The notes beneath the pieces were generated by a model. That model worked only from the letters and a program-made list of their open reading frames with translations, did not search any database and was not told where the DNA came from. From Samsonia erythrinae (lineage in GTDB: Bacteria > Pseudomonadota > Gammaproteobacteria > Enterobacterales > Enterobacteriaceae), in the NCBI RefSeq assembly GCF_004342665.1, contig NZ_SMBY01000007.1:169839-233838 (forward strand): 64,000 bases of DNA. Reading direction: 5' to 3'. The translations under genes and the position numbers were made by a program. Every line of letters begins with the position of its first letter. Positions within the stretch are counted from its first letter, which is position 1. Shown here in pieces: positions 36,842 to 44,982 of the stretch.

Positions 36842-37966
36842 TTATTCGCAGCTGTCCTGCGTCAGGACGGCCAGATTTTTACCCACACCGGCATAGTCCG
36901 CCAGTTTATCTTTCACACACTGTGCGGAAACCGGGGAGTAACTGTATGGCACGGATGGGAATGTGCCGGTGCTTTTCCAGTCATCCGCATTGATGTGCGG
37001 AGAGGAAGGCGTGCTCCAGGTGATATTGTATTTGGCGAAGTTAGATGGACTGGTAATGTTGTTGTTACGCAACTCCCAGGTACCAAAGTTGTCGCTGTCA
37101 TTACGTGCCGTCACCGGGTTTTTCGCATTCTCAAACCAGTTGCTTTCGATTAATGCGATCCCTTTCTGGCGCACATTCAGGCCAGAGCTGGTGATGCCGC
37201 TATACAGGTTGTTGTATGCATGTACCTGACCGCCCCGCTGTAGTGGCAGGCGAGAGTTAACGTCGCTGTAGATGTTGTGATGGTAAGTCAGATTGCGGCC
37301 CGTATCCGAGTTGCTTGAACCGCTCAATCCCACCTTTTTGACGCCATGAATGTAATTGTATGACACCGTGACGTTGGTTGAGGCTTTTTTGATATCAATG
37401 GCGGACTCAAAAGTGGTGTCGCCGTCTGGCGTACCGGTGCATTCAATGTTTTTAGCGAAGATCTCGTTGTGGTCAATCCAGACGTTGGGGGAATTATCAA
37501 TGCGGATGGCGTCGCCGTCCTGTGCGCCGCCCGGCATATAGCCAAAGCGCATGTTGCGTACCACGACGTCAGAGGAGTTGATTATCCAGATGCCAAAATT
37601 GGCCGATGAGCCGTTGGTGCCGAGGATCGTGATCCCCTTGGTGAAGTTTTTGATTTTTACACCGCGGGCGTCTTTGCTCCATTGACCGCAGATGTTGTTT
37701 TCGGCCTCTTTAATCAGCGCGTCTTCATTACCGTTGTAAGTGATGACGAGCGGATAGGCCCCACCCTGGACCGTCTTACCGCTGGAATCCTTTTTCGCTT
37801 CTTCAATGATATCAATGATATCTTGCAGAGAATGTGCGGTTTTTTTTACCGCTCCGGAAACATCACCCCCCTCGGTGGTGGCGTAGCCCCCCGTATTGGC
37901 GGCTAGCGCGGGGTTTGCTGCAAGTAGTAACAGCCCGGCGGCTGCAGAAGGCAGTAAGTATTTCAT
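36842..37966 (-). CDS. Secreted pectate lyase, PL1 (PelA/PelB type paralogue)
   Basis: A 374-residue secreted pectate lyase, highly similar along its whole length to the neighbouring pelC product. The signal peptide is MKYLLPSAAAGLLLLAANPALA. The PL1 active-face motifs NVWIDHNEIF, DGDTTFESAIDIK and SRLPLQRGGQVHAYNN are intact. Differences cluster near residues 45-60 and in the C-terminal third (for example ITWSTPSSPHINADD). ATG 37966 follows GGAGAGTCCCC. It is the first gene of the pel cluster and is transcribed towards pelC, with its own terminator and regulatory sites. Confidence 0.94.
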   Translation of the reverse strand: MKYLLPSAAAGLLLLAANPALAANTGGYATTEGGDVSGAVKKTAHSLQDIIDIIEEAKKDSSGKTVQGGAYPLVITYNGNEDALIKEAENNICGQWSKDARGVKIKNFTKGITILGTNGSSANFGIWIINSSDVVVRNMRFGYMPGGAQDGDAIRIDNSPNVWIDHNEIFAKNIECTGTPDGDTTFESAIDIKKASTNVTVSYNYIHGVKKVGLSGSSNSDTGRNLTYHHNIYSDVNSRLPLQRGGQVHAYNNLYSGITSSGLNVRQKGIALIESNWFENAKNPVTARNDSDNFGTWELRNNNITSPSNFAKYNITWSTPSSPHINADDWKSTGTFPSVPYSYSPVSAQCVKDKLADYAGVGKNLAVLTQDSCE

Positions 37967-38048
37967 TGGGGACTCTCCTTGGAATCTTACCTTTATTGGG
38001 GTATTTGTCACTACACACCCTGTGTAATAAAAACGGCTATTTCAACAA

Positions 38049-38070
38049 AAATGAAACGTGAGTTTGTCGA
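38049..38070 (-). promoter_or_regulatory. KdgR-like operator of the second pectate lyase gene
   Basis: AAATGAAA-N6-TTTGTCGA, aligned base for base with the box upstream of pelC, about 83 bases before ATG 37966. The left half fits the KdgR consensus fully. Confidence 0.6.
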
Positions 38071-38311
38071 GGTGCCGGAATAAGTGTTAACATAAAAAAT
38101 GGACAGTTCAAGGTGGAAACGCCGATAGATTAATTAAATAATGTTGATTTATTTATGTAATTCGATATTGACCGCCAGCGGTAGAAACTGATTTCTGTTT
38201 AAATTTGTTTTTATTCATGTGGTTGTTTTTTATTTTCCTCAACATAACCAAAATTATTTCTTTATTTTTCCTTTTATTATTGATGTCATTTTTTTTCTGA
38301 TTTTGAATAGT

Positions 38312-38327
38312 TGTGATCTTGGTCAAA
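38312..38327 (-). promoter_or_regulatory. CRP-like site upstream of the second pectate lyase gene
   Basis: TGTGA-TCTTGG-TCAAA matches TGTGA-N6-TCACA at nine of ten positions. It is followed at once by AAATGAAAC, a KdgR-like half-site. It is about 350 bases before the start, so a long leader or DNA looping is implied. Confidence 0.5.
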
Positions 38328-38787
38328 AATGAAACTTCACCTTAATTAAATGGGTCACTCCCTGACTCACCTTTATTGATAGTCGTTTATTCATGTGTGC
38401 GTGGTTTTGGTTTTTTTGAAAAGGATTGAAAATCGTCATTCTTCATTGTATGACGAAGTATTATGCCGATGAATCAAGGTGTCTGTGTAAGGAGTACATG
38501 ATTTATATCGGCCGCTCCGTTGCCGGTTAACGCGTAGCGTCTCTGATGGTCACAGGGATAGGATGCCCGACGCGGATTTCATGTATGTTAGTGGAGGGTA
38601 GTGGGCGACAAAAATTTGCCACTACATGAGAGCTTTTCTAGAAGCACTATACGCCACGTCTGTTTCGGCACGGAGAGGACAGGCCCATGCATAACACGAC
38701 TGCTATGAGCGAAAAACGGACCTCAAATTATTAAGGCAAAGAACAACATCTTCAGGTAATGAATAAATTTGATTGAAATAACATATA

Positions 38788-38803
38788 CCGACCCGAAGGT
38801 CGG
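38788..38803 (-). terminator. Hairpin after the aldo/keto reductase gene
   Basis: CCGACC (38788-38793), loop CGAA, GGTCGG (38798-38803), 25 bases past the minus-strand stop. The T content after it on the minus strand is modest. Confidence 0.5.
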
Positions 38804-38827
38804 GTATTGTTAACTCAGATAAACGTT

Positions 38828-39814
38828 TTACCATGCGTAGGCTTCAGGTGCTTCCCCGCCCGGCCCCGGCCAGATGGTATCCAGCCTTTTAAGCGTATCG
38901 TCGGAAAGGGACAACGTCAGGGTATTGAGATTCTGCCGGAGCTGTTCAGATGTGCGCGGGCCACTGAGCACGGCGGTAACCACCGGGTTCTGCAGCAGCC
39001 AGGCTAGCGCGACGTCTGATGGTGTTTCCCCCAGCTCATCGCACAGTGTTTCCCAGGCCTCCAGTTGCGGCCGCAGGCGGTTGATTTGTGCCTGCAGCTG
39101 AGGTGTTGCCCGGCGACCACCGGCAATTTTCTTCAGCACGCCACCCAGCATCCCCATCCCGATCGGGCTCCAGGGGATCAGGCCAATGCCGTAATGACGC
39201 AGCGCCGGAATGACTTCCAGTTCAACCGTGCGCTGCGTCAGGTTGTAAAGGCTCTGTTCCGATGCCAGCCCCAGCAGATTGCGTACGCCAGCCGTGCATT
39301 GTGCAGTGGCAATATCCCAACCGGCAAAGTTACTGCTGCCCACGTAGCTGATTTTACCCTCGCGGATCAGCTGTTCCATGGCCTGCCAGATCTCCTCCCA
39401 GGGAGTGCTCCGGTCGATATGGTGCATCTGGTAGAGATCAATATGGTCCGTTTTCAGTCTTTTCAGGCTGGCCTCACATGCCCGGCGAACATGGTAGGCG
39501 GACAGGTATTTATCGTTCGGGCCCGTGTCCATCGGCTGGTAAACTTTCGTGGCCAGCACTATCCGGTCGCGCTGGCCGCTGCGCGCCAGCCAGTTACCGA
39601 TGATTTCTTCGGATGTCCCGTACCCCTTTGCCATATCCGGCGACTGCGGCCCGCCATAGACGTCAGCGGTATCGAAAAAGTTGATACCCGCATCCACGGC
39701 TTCATCCATGATCCTGAAGCTGCCCGGCTCATCCGTCAGCTCACCGAAATTCATGGTCCCGAGACCGATGCGGCTCACCCGCAGGCCGGTACGGCCAAGA
39801 TGTTTATAGTTCAT
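38828..39814 (-). CDS. Aldo/keto reductase
   Basis: A 328-residue NADPH-dependent aldo/keto reductase of the beta-subunit-of-potassium-channel/YajO-like type. The catalytic tetrad is visible: Asp and Tyr in FFDTADVYGG, Lys in LATKVYQ and His in YQMHHID. The C-terminal cofactor-binding part includes SGPRTSEQLRQNL. Substrate unknown; these enzymes reduce aldehydes and ketones. It is the last gene of the minus-strand cluster. Confidence 0.92.
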   Translation of the reverse strand: MNYKHLGRTGLRVSRIGLGTMNFGELTDEPGSFRIMDEAVDAGINFFDTADVYGGPQSPDMAKGYGTSEEIIGNWLARSGQRDRIVLATKVYQPMDTGPNDKYLSAYHVRRACEASLKRLKTDHIDLYQMHHIDRSTPWEEIWQAMEQLIREGKISYVGSSNFAGWDIATAQCTAGVRNLLGLASEQSLYNLTQRTVELEVIPALRHYGIGLIPWSPIGMGMLGGVLKKIAGGRRATPQLQAQINRLRPQLEAWETLCDELGETPSDVALAWLLQNPVVTAVLSGPRTSEQLRQNLNTLTLSLSDDTLKRLDTIWPGPGGEAPEAYAW

Positions 39815-39839
39815 TTCTGATACTCCTTAGCTGAACGTG

Positions 39840-40040
39840 TTATTGCAGGTTCTTATGGAAAAAGTCGGTTAGTTTGTCAAAAGGGATCACGCCGGTACGG
39901 TCATACAGATCGACATGCCCTGCGCCCGGTACGACATACAGATCTTTAGGCTGCCCGGCGCGTTTATAAGCATCTTCACTGGATTCTTTTGAGTGAGCCC
40001 GATCGCAAGTGTTTAACAGCATCGGGCGCAGTGAAAGTAT
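39840..40040 (-). pseudogene. 3' remnant of an alpha/beta hydrolase gene
   Basis: About 65 codons encode the C-terminus of a YcjY/dienelactone-hydrolase-like alpha/beta hydrolase. The catalytic-His region VVPGAGHVDLYDR and the ending PFDKLTDFFHKNLQ are preserved, but the nucleophile Ser and acidic residue that should lie upstream are missing. The frame runs up to the 3' end of the alcohol dehydrogenase gene, so a deletion probably joined the two. A short ATG-initiated frame exists (from 40022), but a 60-residue product cannot be an active hydrolase. Confidence 0.75.
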
Positions 40041-40047
40041 TTCACTA

Positions 40048-41097
40048 TCAGGACGTCAGCGTGGCGTTATCAATGACAAACCGGTAATGCACATCGCCCC
40101 TGAGCATGCGCTCATAGGCGTCATTAATCTGATCGGCGCGGATAAGCTCAATGTCGGCGACAATACCGTGTTCAGCGCAGAAATCGAGCATCTCCTGCGT
40201 TTCAGGAATGCCGCCAATCATCGACCCGGCAATCGATCGGCGCTTCATTATGAGGCTGAACACTTCCGGCGAGTCATGCGGCGTGGCCGGCGCGCCCACC
40301 AGGGTCATCGTGCCGTCGCGTTTCAGCAGCGCGGTGAACACGTCAAGGTTATGCGGCGCAGCAACGGTGTTGAGGATGAAATCGAAGCTCTTTGCATGGG
40401 CATCCATTTCATCGGCATGACGGGAGACCACCACCTCATCCGCACCGAGCGCCCTGGCGGCGTCACGTTTGGATTCGGACGTGGTGAAAGCCACAACATG
40501 CGCGCCCATGGCGTGCGCCAGCTTGATCCCCATGTGACCCAGTCCACCGATACCGACCACCCCGACCTTTTTGCCGGGTCCCGCCTGCCAGTGACGCAGC
40601 GGTGAGTACGTTGTGATCCCCGCGCACAGCAGCGGTGCCACGGCGGCCAGCTGCGCTTCCGGATGAGTGACACGCAGGACATAACGTTCGTGCACCACAA
40701 TCTGTTGCGAATAACCGCCCAGCGTGTGGCCCGGTGCATCCGGCGTCGGAAAATTGTATGTCCCCGTCATATGGTCGCAGTAGTTCTCCAGTCCGTCGTC
40801 ACAGTCACCGCAGTGCCGGCAACTGTCGACAATACAGCCGACGCCCACCAGATCCCCGGCACGAAAACCGGAGACGTGATCGCCGACGGCCACCACGCGG
40901 CCGACAATTTCATGTCCCGGCACGCAGGGATAGAGCGTCCCGGCCCATTCGGCGCGTACCTGGTGGATATCCGAATGGCAGACGCCGCAGTACGCGATAT
41001 CAATCTGCACATCATGGGCGCCGGGGGCGCGACGGGTGATATCCATCGGCTCCAGCGGCAGTGTGCCCGCATGGGCACCGTAAGCTTTAATTGTCAT
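40048..41097 (-). CDS. Zinc-dependent alcohol dehydrogenase (cinnamyl-alcohol/YahK type)
   Basis: A 349-residue medium-chain dehydrogenase. Catalytic zinc ligands are in CGVCHSDIH and PGHEIVG, with a third Cys in PLLCAGITTYSPL. Structural zinc cysteines are in DSCRHCGDCDDGLENYC. The NADP Rossmann motif is VGIGGLGHMGIKLAHAMGA. It reduces aldehydes with NADPH, possibly plant-derived phenolic aldehydes; that is inference. It lies 16 bases after the MFS gene. Confidence 0.94.
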   Translation of the reverse strand: MTIKAYGAHAGTLPLEPMDITRRAPGAHDVQIDIAYCGVCHSDIHQVRAEWAGTLYPCVPGHEIVGRVVAVGDHVSGFRAGDLVGVGCIVDSCRHCGDCDDGLENYCDHMTGTYNFPTPDAPGHTLGGYSQQIVVHERYVLRVTHPEAQLAAVAPLLCAGITTYSPLRHWQAGPGKKVGVVGIGGLGHMGIKLAHAMGAHVVAFTTSESKRDAARALGADEVVVSRHADEMDAHAKSFDFILNTVAAPHNLDVFTALLKRDGTMTLVGAPATPHDSPEVFSLIMKRRSIAGSMIGGIPETQEMLDFCAEHGIVADIELIRADQINDAYERMLRGDVHYRFVIDNATLTS

Positions 41098-41113
41098 GGC
41101 ATAACTCCTGGGT

Positions 41114-42331
41114 TTATGAAGGGTCTCCGGCAGAGGTGTCTGCGCGTGAGGTCAGGAAAATCAGTACGGTTGCGATAATCAGCATCACGGCGCTGGCCAG
41201 GAAGGTGCTCTGGTAGCCGTGATGGTCGAAAAGCAGGCCGCCCACCGTCGAACCGAGGGCAATGGACAACTGCACCATCGCCACCATCAGCCCGCCGCCC
41301 GCTTCGGCATTCTGCGGGAAGGTGCGCGGAACCCACGCCCACCACCCCACCGGCGCGGCGGTGGAAACCAGTCCCCACAGCCCGAGCAACGCCGTCACGA
41401 TAGCCACCTGACTGCCGAAGATGATTAGTGTCAGCGCGGTGATCGCCATCAGCACCGGGATAGCCATCAGAGTCGGGTAGAACCCATGTTTCAGCACCCG
41501 GCCAATCAGGGTGGTGCCGATGAAACCCGCGACACCGATAACCAGCAGGACCAGGGTCACCGCTGAGGCATCCACCCGCGTCACCGTCTCAAGGAAAGGC
41601 CGGATGTAGGTAAAGAGGGTGAACTGCCCCATAAAGAAGATCCCGACGCCCAGCATGCCCAGCGTGACCACCCGGCGACGAAACAGCGTGAAAACGTTGC
41701 GGTTACCCGCACCCTGACGGGTAACCGGCATGTAAGGCAGACTGAGTAACTGCCAGACAAACGCGACGATGGCGACCGGCACCAGGCAGAAGAAGGCCCC
41801 CCGCCAGCCAATCACCGACCCGAGCCAACTGCCCAGAGGCGCGGCCACAACGTTGGCCAGTGCATTACCGCTGTTGAAAATAGCCAGCGCCAGCGGAACA
41901 CGGTGTACCGGTACCAGACGCATTGCCGTCGCGGCCGACATCGACCAGAAACCGCCGACCACGATGCCAATCAGCGCCCGGCCCACCATATAGGTCAGGT
42001 AATTGGGGGCCATGGCAATGACGACACCGGAAGCCGCCATAATGCAGGTCAGGCCGAGCAGCAGGGTTTTGCGGTCAAGCGTACCTGCCAGCACGGAAAT
42101 AAACAGGCTGGTCACTACCGCAAATGCCCCGGAAATGGCGATGCCCTGACCGGCCATGCCTTCGGTGACATGCAGGGTCTGCGCCATCGGCGTCAGGAGG
42201 CTGACCGGCATAAATTCGGAGGCGATCAGGGCGAAGACGCACAGCGTCATGGCAAAGACACCACTCCAGTGCGCGGGGTGTTTCCCGCTTCCGGTGGTTT
42301 TTTTTCTGTTCCCGTCTGTCTTGTTACTCAT
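41114..42331 (-). CDS. MFS efflux transporter, DHA1/AraJ type
   Basis: A 405-residue inner-membrane protein with about 12 predicted helices. The opening helix is FAMTLCVFALIASEFMPVSLLTPMAQ, the loop DRKTLLLGL marks MFS motif A, and RALIGIVVGGFWSM is typical of the YdhP/AraJ/SotB sugar and drug efflux group. Substrate unknown. It sits between the secreted cyclophilin-like gene and the alcohol dehydrogenase, and its divergent neighbour is a LysR regulator, a layout common in inducible detoxification clusters. Confidence 0.92.
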   Translation of the reverse strand: MSNKTDGNRKKTTGSGKHPAHWSGVFAMTLCVFALIASEFMPVSLLTPMAQTLHVTEGMAGQGIAISGAFAVVTSLFISVLAGTLDRKTLLLGLTCIMAASGVVIAMAPNYLTYMVGRALIGIVVGGFWSMSAATAMRLVPVHRVPLALAIFNSGNALANVVAAPLGSWLGSVIGWRGAFFCLVPVAIVAFVWQLLSLPYMPVTRQGAGNRNVFTLFRRRVVTLGMLGVGIFFMGQFTLFTYIRPFLETVTRVDASAVTLVLLVIGVAGFIGTTLIGRVLKHGFYPTLMAIPVLMAITALTLIIFGSQVAIVTALLGLWGLVSTAAPVGWWAWVPRTFPQNAEAGGGLMVAMVQLSIALGSTVGGLLFDHHGYQSTFLASAVMLIIATVLIFLTSRADTSAGDPS

Positions 42332-42450
42332 TTACGGCTTTCTTTTCAGTGGGTGACATGAAATCTGCTCCCCGGAGTCTCCAGCTCTGCAGGAAGACTG
42401 GAACGGCATACGGGGACGGGACGGTAATATAAAGTGGAAAATGTTGCAGG

Positions 42451-42942
42451 TCAGTTGGCGGCACGGATCTGCACAGCCAGCGGTCCGTGGCGCTGCAGGG
42501 CCGGCAGTCCGGAATCGATTTTCCCTACCGGGATCAGTGAACGGGCGTACGGTCTGCCTCGGGCAAAAATCGCCAGGTTGCCCCAGGGCGCATAGAAAGT
42601 GATGTCGCCAGCTTCCGGCGTCATGCCGTCCGGTGCCTGTGCCGTGGAAAGCCCGCGGGGCAGGTTGCTGATGCGCTCAATATCGGCATAGTCTTCCAGC
42701 GTCAGGCTGAGGGGAAGTATTGACGCAAAGTCCCGTCCTGTCGGCGTGTCATAGAGGGTGGCGGTGGCAGTCTCTCCGTCCACAATGATCTCAATTTTCA
42801 TAAGATTCTCCTGCGCTACTCCCCGGTTGTTGTCACCCGCCATAGCAGACTGCGTGATGAAAAGCAGACTGGCTAAGAGGTGCAGCAGTGACGTTCTGCG
42901 GTAAGCGTTTTGCATAAGGGTTAACGTTGACTTTTTCATCAC
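42451..42942 (-). CDS. Secreted cyclophilin-like fold protein
   Basis: A 163-residue protein with a signal peptide (about residues 1-35, ending SAMA), then MKIEIIVDGETATATLYDTPTGRDFASILPLSLTLEDYADIERISNLPRGLST and ITFYAPWGNLAIFARG. This pattern belongs to the small bacterial cyclophilin-like domain (Cyclophil_like2 type). True prolyl isomerase residues are not evident and the function is unknown. Such genes often sit next to reductase/MFS genes. Starts at 42942 or one codon later are equally likely. Confidence 0.82.
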   Translation of the reverse strand: MMKKSTLTLMQNAYRRTSLLHLLASLLFITQSAMAGDNNRGVAQENLMKIEIIVDGETATATLYDTPTGRDFASILPLSLTLEDYADIERISNLPRGLSTAQAPDGMTPEAGDITFYAPWGNLAIFARGRPYARSLIPVGKIDSGLPALQRHGPLAVQIRAAN

Positions 42943-43031
42943 ATTATTGTTACCAATATGCGGTGGGTTAACTAGCTAATGAATCCTTAATGACCTTATA
43001 AGTAAAATTTATAAATAAACCGGAAACAATC

Positions 43032-43931
43032 ATGGCCAGACGCAATCTCAACGATTTACTCTCTTTCGTCACCGTGGCGCGGGAAGGCAACTTTACGCGC
43101 GCAGCCGCACAGCTTGGGGTGACCCAGCCCGCACTGAGCCAGGCGATTTCCGGACTGGAAGAACGGATGCAAATCCGCCTGCTGACGCGGACCACGCGCA
43201 GCGTGTCGATGACGGCCGCCGGGGAGCGCCTGCTGCAGTCGGTGGGCCATCGCATTGATGAGATTGAAGCCGAACTGGACATGCTGACGGCACTGCGTGA
43301 TAAGCCTGCGGGGACCGTCCGTATTACCTGTGGACCCAATGTCCTGAAGACCACGCTGCTGCCAAAGCTGACGCCGCTGTTACGCGAATATCCTGATATT
43401 CATATTGAGTTTGACGCCAACCACGGGTTCCGGGACATCGTGGCGGATCGTTTTGATGCCGGCGTGAGGCTCGGAGACACCATCGACAAGGACATGATAG
43501 CCGTGCCCATCGGCCCGAAACTGCGCATGGCGGCGGCGGCCACCCCTGAATATTTTGCCCGTTATCCGGAGCCGCAGACACCGCATGACCTGACACAGCA
43601 CCAGTGCATCAACCTGCGCATGATCCGGTCCGGCAGGATCTACGTCTGGGAGTTCGAGCAGGAAGAAGGGGAGCTGAACGTCAGGGTGAACGGTCAACTG
43701 ACTTTCAACACCTCTGAGCATGTTGTGGACGCGGCACTGGCCGGACTCGGGATTGCATTTTTACCTGAAGAGGAATTTGGTTCGCATATCAGCGAAGGCC
43801 GTCTGATTCGCATACTTGAACCCTGGTGCCTGCCATTTCCGGGCTACTATCTTTATTACCCCAGCCGTAAACAACCCTCCCCGGCCTTTTCACTCGTTGT
43901 GGATGCGTTGCGCATTAACCGGAAAATTTAA
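43032..43931 (+). CDS. LysR-family transcriptional regulator
   Basis: A 299-residue LysR-type regulator with an N-terminal winged helix-turn-helix (FVTVAREGNFTRAAAQLGVTQPALSQAISGLEERMQIRLLTRTTRSVSMT) and an effector-binding domain in which VAAALAGLGIAFLP-like DAALAGLGIAFLPEEEF is typical. It is divergent from the cyclophilin-like/MFS/dehydrogenase/reductase genes with 89 bases between them, so it most likely controls them. The effector is unknown. Confidence 0.94.
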   Translation: MARRNLNDLLSFVTVAREGNFTRAAAQLGVTQPALSQAISGLEERMQIRLLTRTTRSVSMTAAGERLLQSVGHRIDEIEAELDMLTALRDKPAGTVRITCGPNVLKTTLLPKLTPLLREYPDIHIEFDANHGFRDIVADRFDAGVRLGDTIDKDMIAVPIGPKLRMAAAATPEYFARYPEPQTPHDLTQHQCINLRMIRSGRIYVWEFEQEEGELNVRVNGQLTFNTSEHVVDAALAGLGIAFLPEEEFGSHISEGRLIRILEPWCLPFPGYYLYYPSRKQPSPAFSLVVDALRINRKI

Positions 43932-44030
43932 CACTGAATTATCGGGCCAATATTTTCAGAATGGATATGAACGTCCACTTCTGGCAATAGCAGACCGTCA
44001 ATCTATCTTCCAAAATAGCTGTCCGATAAC

Positions 44031-44354
44031 TCAAACCAACACCTTTAATCCATGCTTCTGCACCACGGTAAGCAGTTTCAGCGATAACCCGCTAGGGCGT
44101 TTTACGCCGCTTTCCCATTTCTGCACCGTTGAGACACTGGTGTTCAGGTAGCTAGCGAAAATGGGTTGGCTGACGTTCAGCTTTTCACGCAGAGCCTTAA
44201 TCTCAAGGGGTTGAAGATCCTCCACGCTGCTGAGGCATGCTTTGTCAAAGTTGCGCATCGTTTCCTGTGGAACAGCGTCTACGCTGAATAATCCAGAAGC
44301 CGCGCTATGGATAGCCTTAAATGCAGGACTCTTGAATTTACTTTTTGCGGTCAT
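44031..44354 (-). CDS. HTH antitoxin of a HigBA/NadS-type locus
   Basis: A 107-residue protein with a Cro/C1-type helix-turn-helix (LREKLNVSQPIFASYLNTSVSTVQKWESGVKRPSG) in its C-terminal half, typical of antitoxins encoded after their toxin. The frame is complete. It overlaps the 3' end of the broken toxin gene by 17 bases, so the pair once formed one operon. It may still act as a DNA-binding repressor. Confidence 0.85.
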   Translation of the reverse strand: MTAKSKFKSPAFKAIHSAASGLFSVDAVPQETMRNFDKACLSSVEDLQPLEIKALREKLNVSQPIFASYLNTSVSTVQKWESGVKRPSGLSLKLLTVVQKHGLKVLV

Positions 44355-44698
44355 GGCAAATTTCCACCCGTTCTTTACTCTTAATCAAAGCCGTAATTTT
44401 TTCATCGGCAAGGGCGGAATGGTGCTTCGCCAACTCGCGGAATCCGGCCAGTTCACGATGATCGATATTCGCCATATCCTGCTTGGCATACGGGAACGTG
44501 TAAAACCAGTGCTGTCCACCTTTCGCCAATACGATGGCGCGATCTCAATTCTGATTCAGCCGCTTTCTTATAAACGCCGCCGCCGAGATTGTCGGCTTTC
44601 CCTTGCATTACCGCCTCCATAGCTTCATATAACTCGCTATCCTTGATGGCGTGGGATTTAGCTGCCTTAGTGAACCATTTGGTTTTGAATACACGCAT
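44338..44698 (-). pseudogene. RelE/HigB-type toxin, frameshift and stop
   Basis: The frame from ATG 44698 reads MRVFKTKWFTKAAKSHAIKDSELYEAMEAV...GGGVYKK and then leaves the family sequence. The rest continues in another frame from about 44535 as VLAKGGQHWFYTFPYAKQDMANIDHRELAGFRELAKHHSALADEKI. Joining the halves needs a 1-base shift just after VYKK (near 44563). Read that way, the sequence RLNQN is followed by a TGA where the family has Arg (CGA to TGA). Two separate lesions make a functional toxin unlikely. Confidence 0.85.
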
Positions 44699-44908
44699 CA
44701 GGCCGACATCCTGTAACCCTAACTATAGCACCTGGTGCTAGATCATTCTTTTTTTCTGGCAGGGTATTCGCCCACGGACGGCCAAAGCTGTCGAGCCATA
44801 TAGATCTTTAACGTTCCGTGAACGTCAATTTCTTGTCATCCCTTTCATGCCGGAGACGGGTACAATGGCCTTTATCGCTTTAGCCCATAAGAATGTATCA
44901 AAAAAAAT

Positions 44909-44930
44909 TGCGGGTATTAATGCGGGTATT
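44909..44930. repeat. Tandem 10-bp repeat upstream of pabA
   Basis: TGCGGGTATT occurs twice (44909-44918 and 44921-44930), period 12, 53 bases before the pabA start. Similar doubled GCGGGTAT words occur next to some integrase genes, so this may be a scar of integration at the boundary of the accessory region; no integrase is present. Confidence 0.45.
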
Positions 44931-44982
44931 GAAAGACAAGTCAATTAACATTTTTATTATTTATCAATAAGTTAACTAATTT

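Larger units (their letters stand above)
37967..38827. other. Large non-coding region between the pel cluster and the reductase cluster
   Basis: 861 bases without a supported gene, among the most AT-rich in the window (38100-38450). It contains KdgR-like and CRP-like sites serving the pectate lyase gene. Near 38520-38720 the sequence becomes more GC-balanced and has a small hairpin GTAGTGG-N14-CCACTAC (38598-38625). A hairpin at 38788-38803 ends the reductase operon. This is probably the edge of the accessory cluster that follows. Confidence 0.45.

Noticed and set aside
44453..44698. An intact 81-residue toxin reading frame
   Set aside because: Its C-terminal half leaves the family sequence after VYKK, and the missing part continues in another frame, so it is a frameshifted gene.
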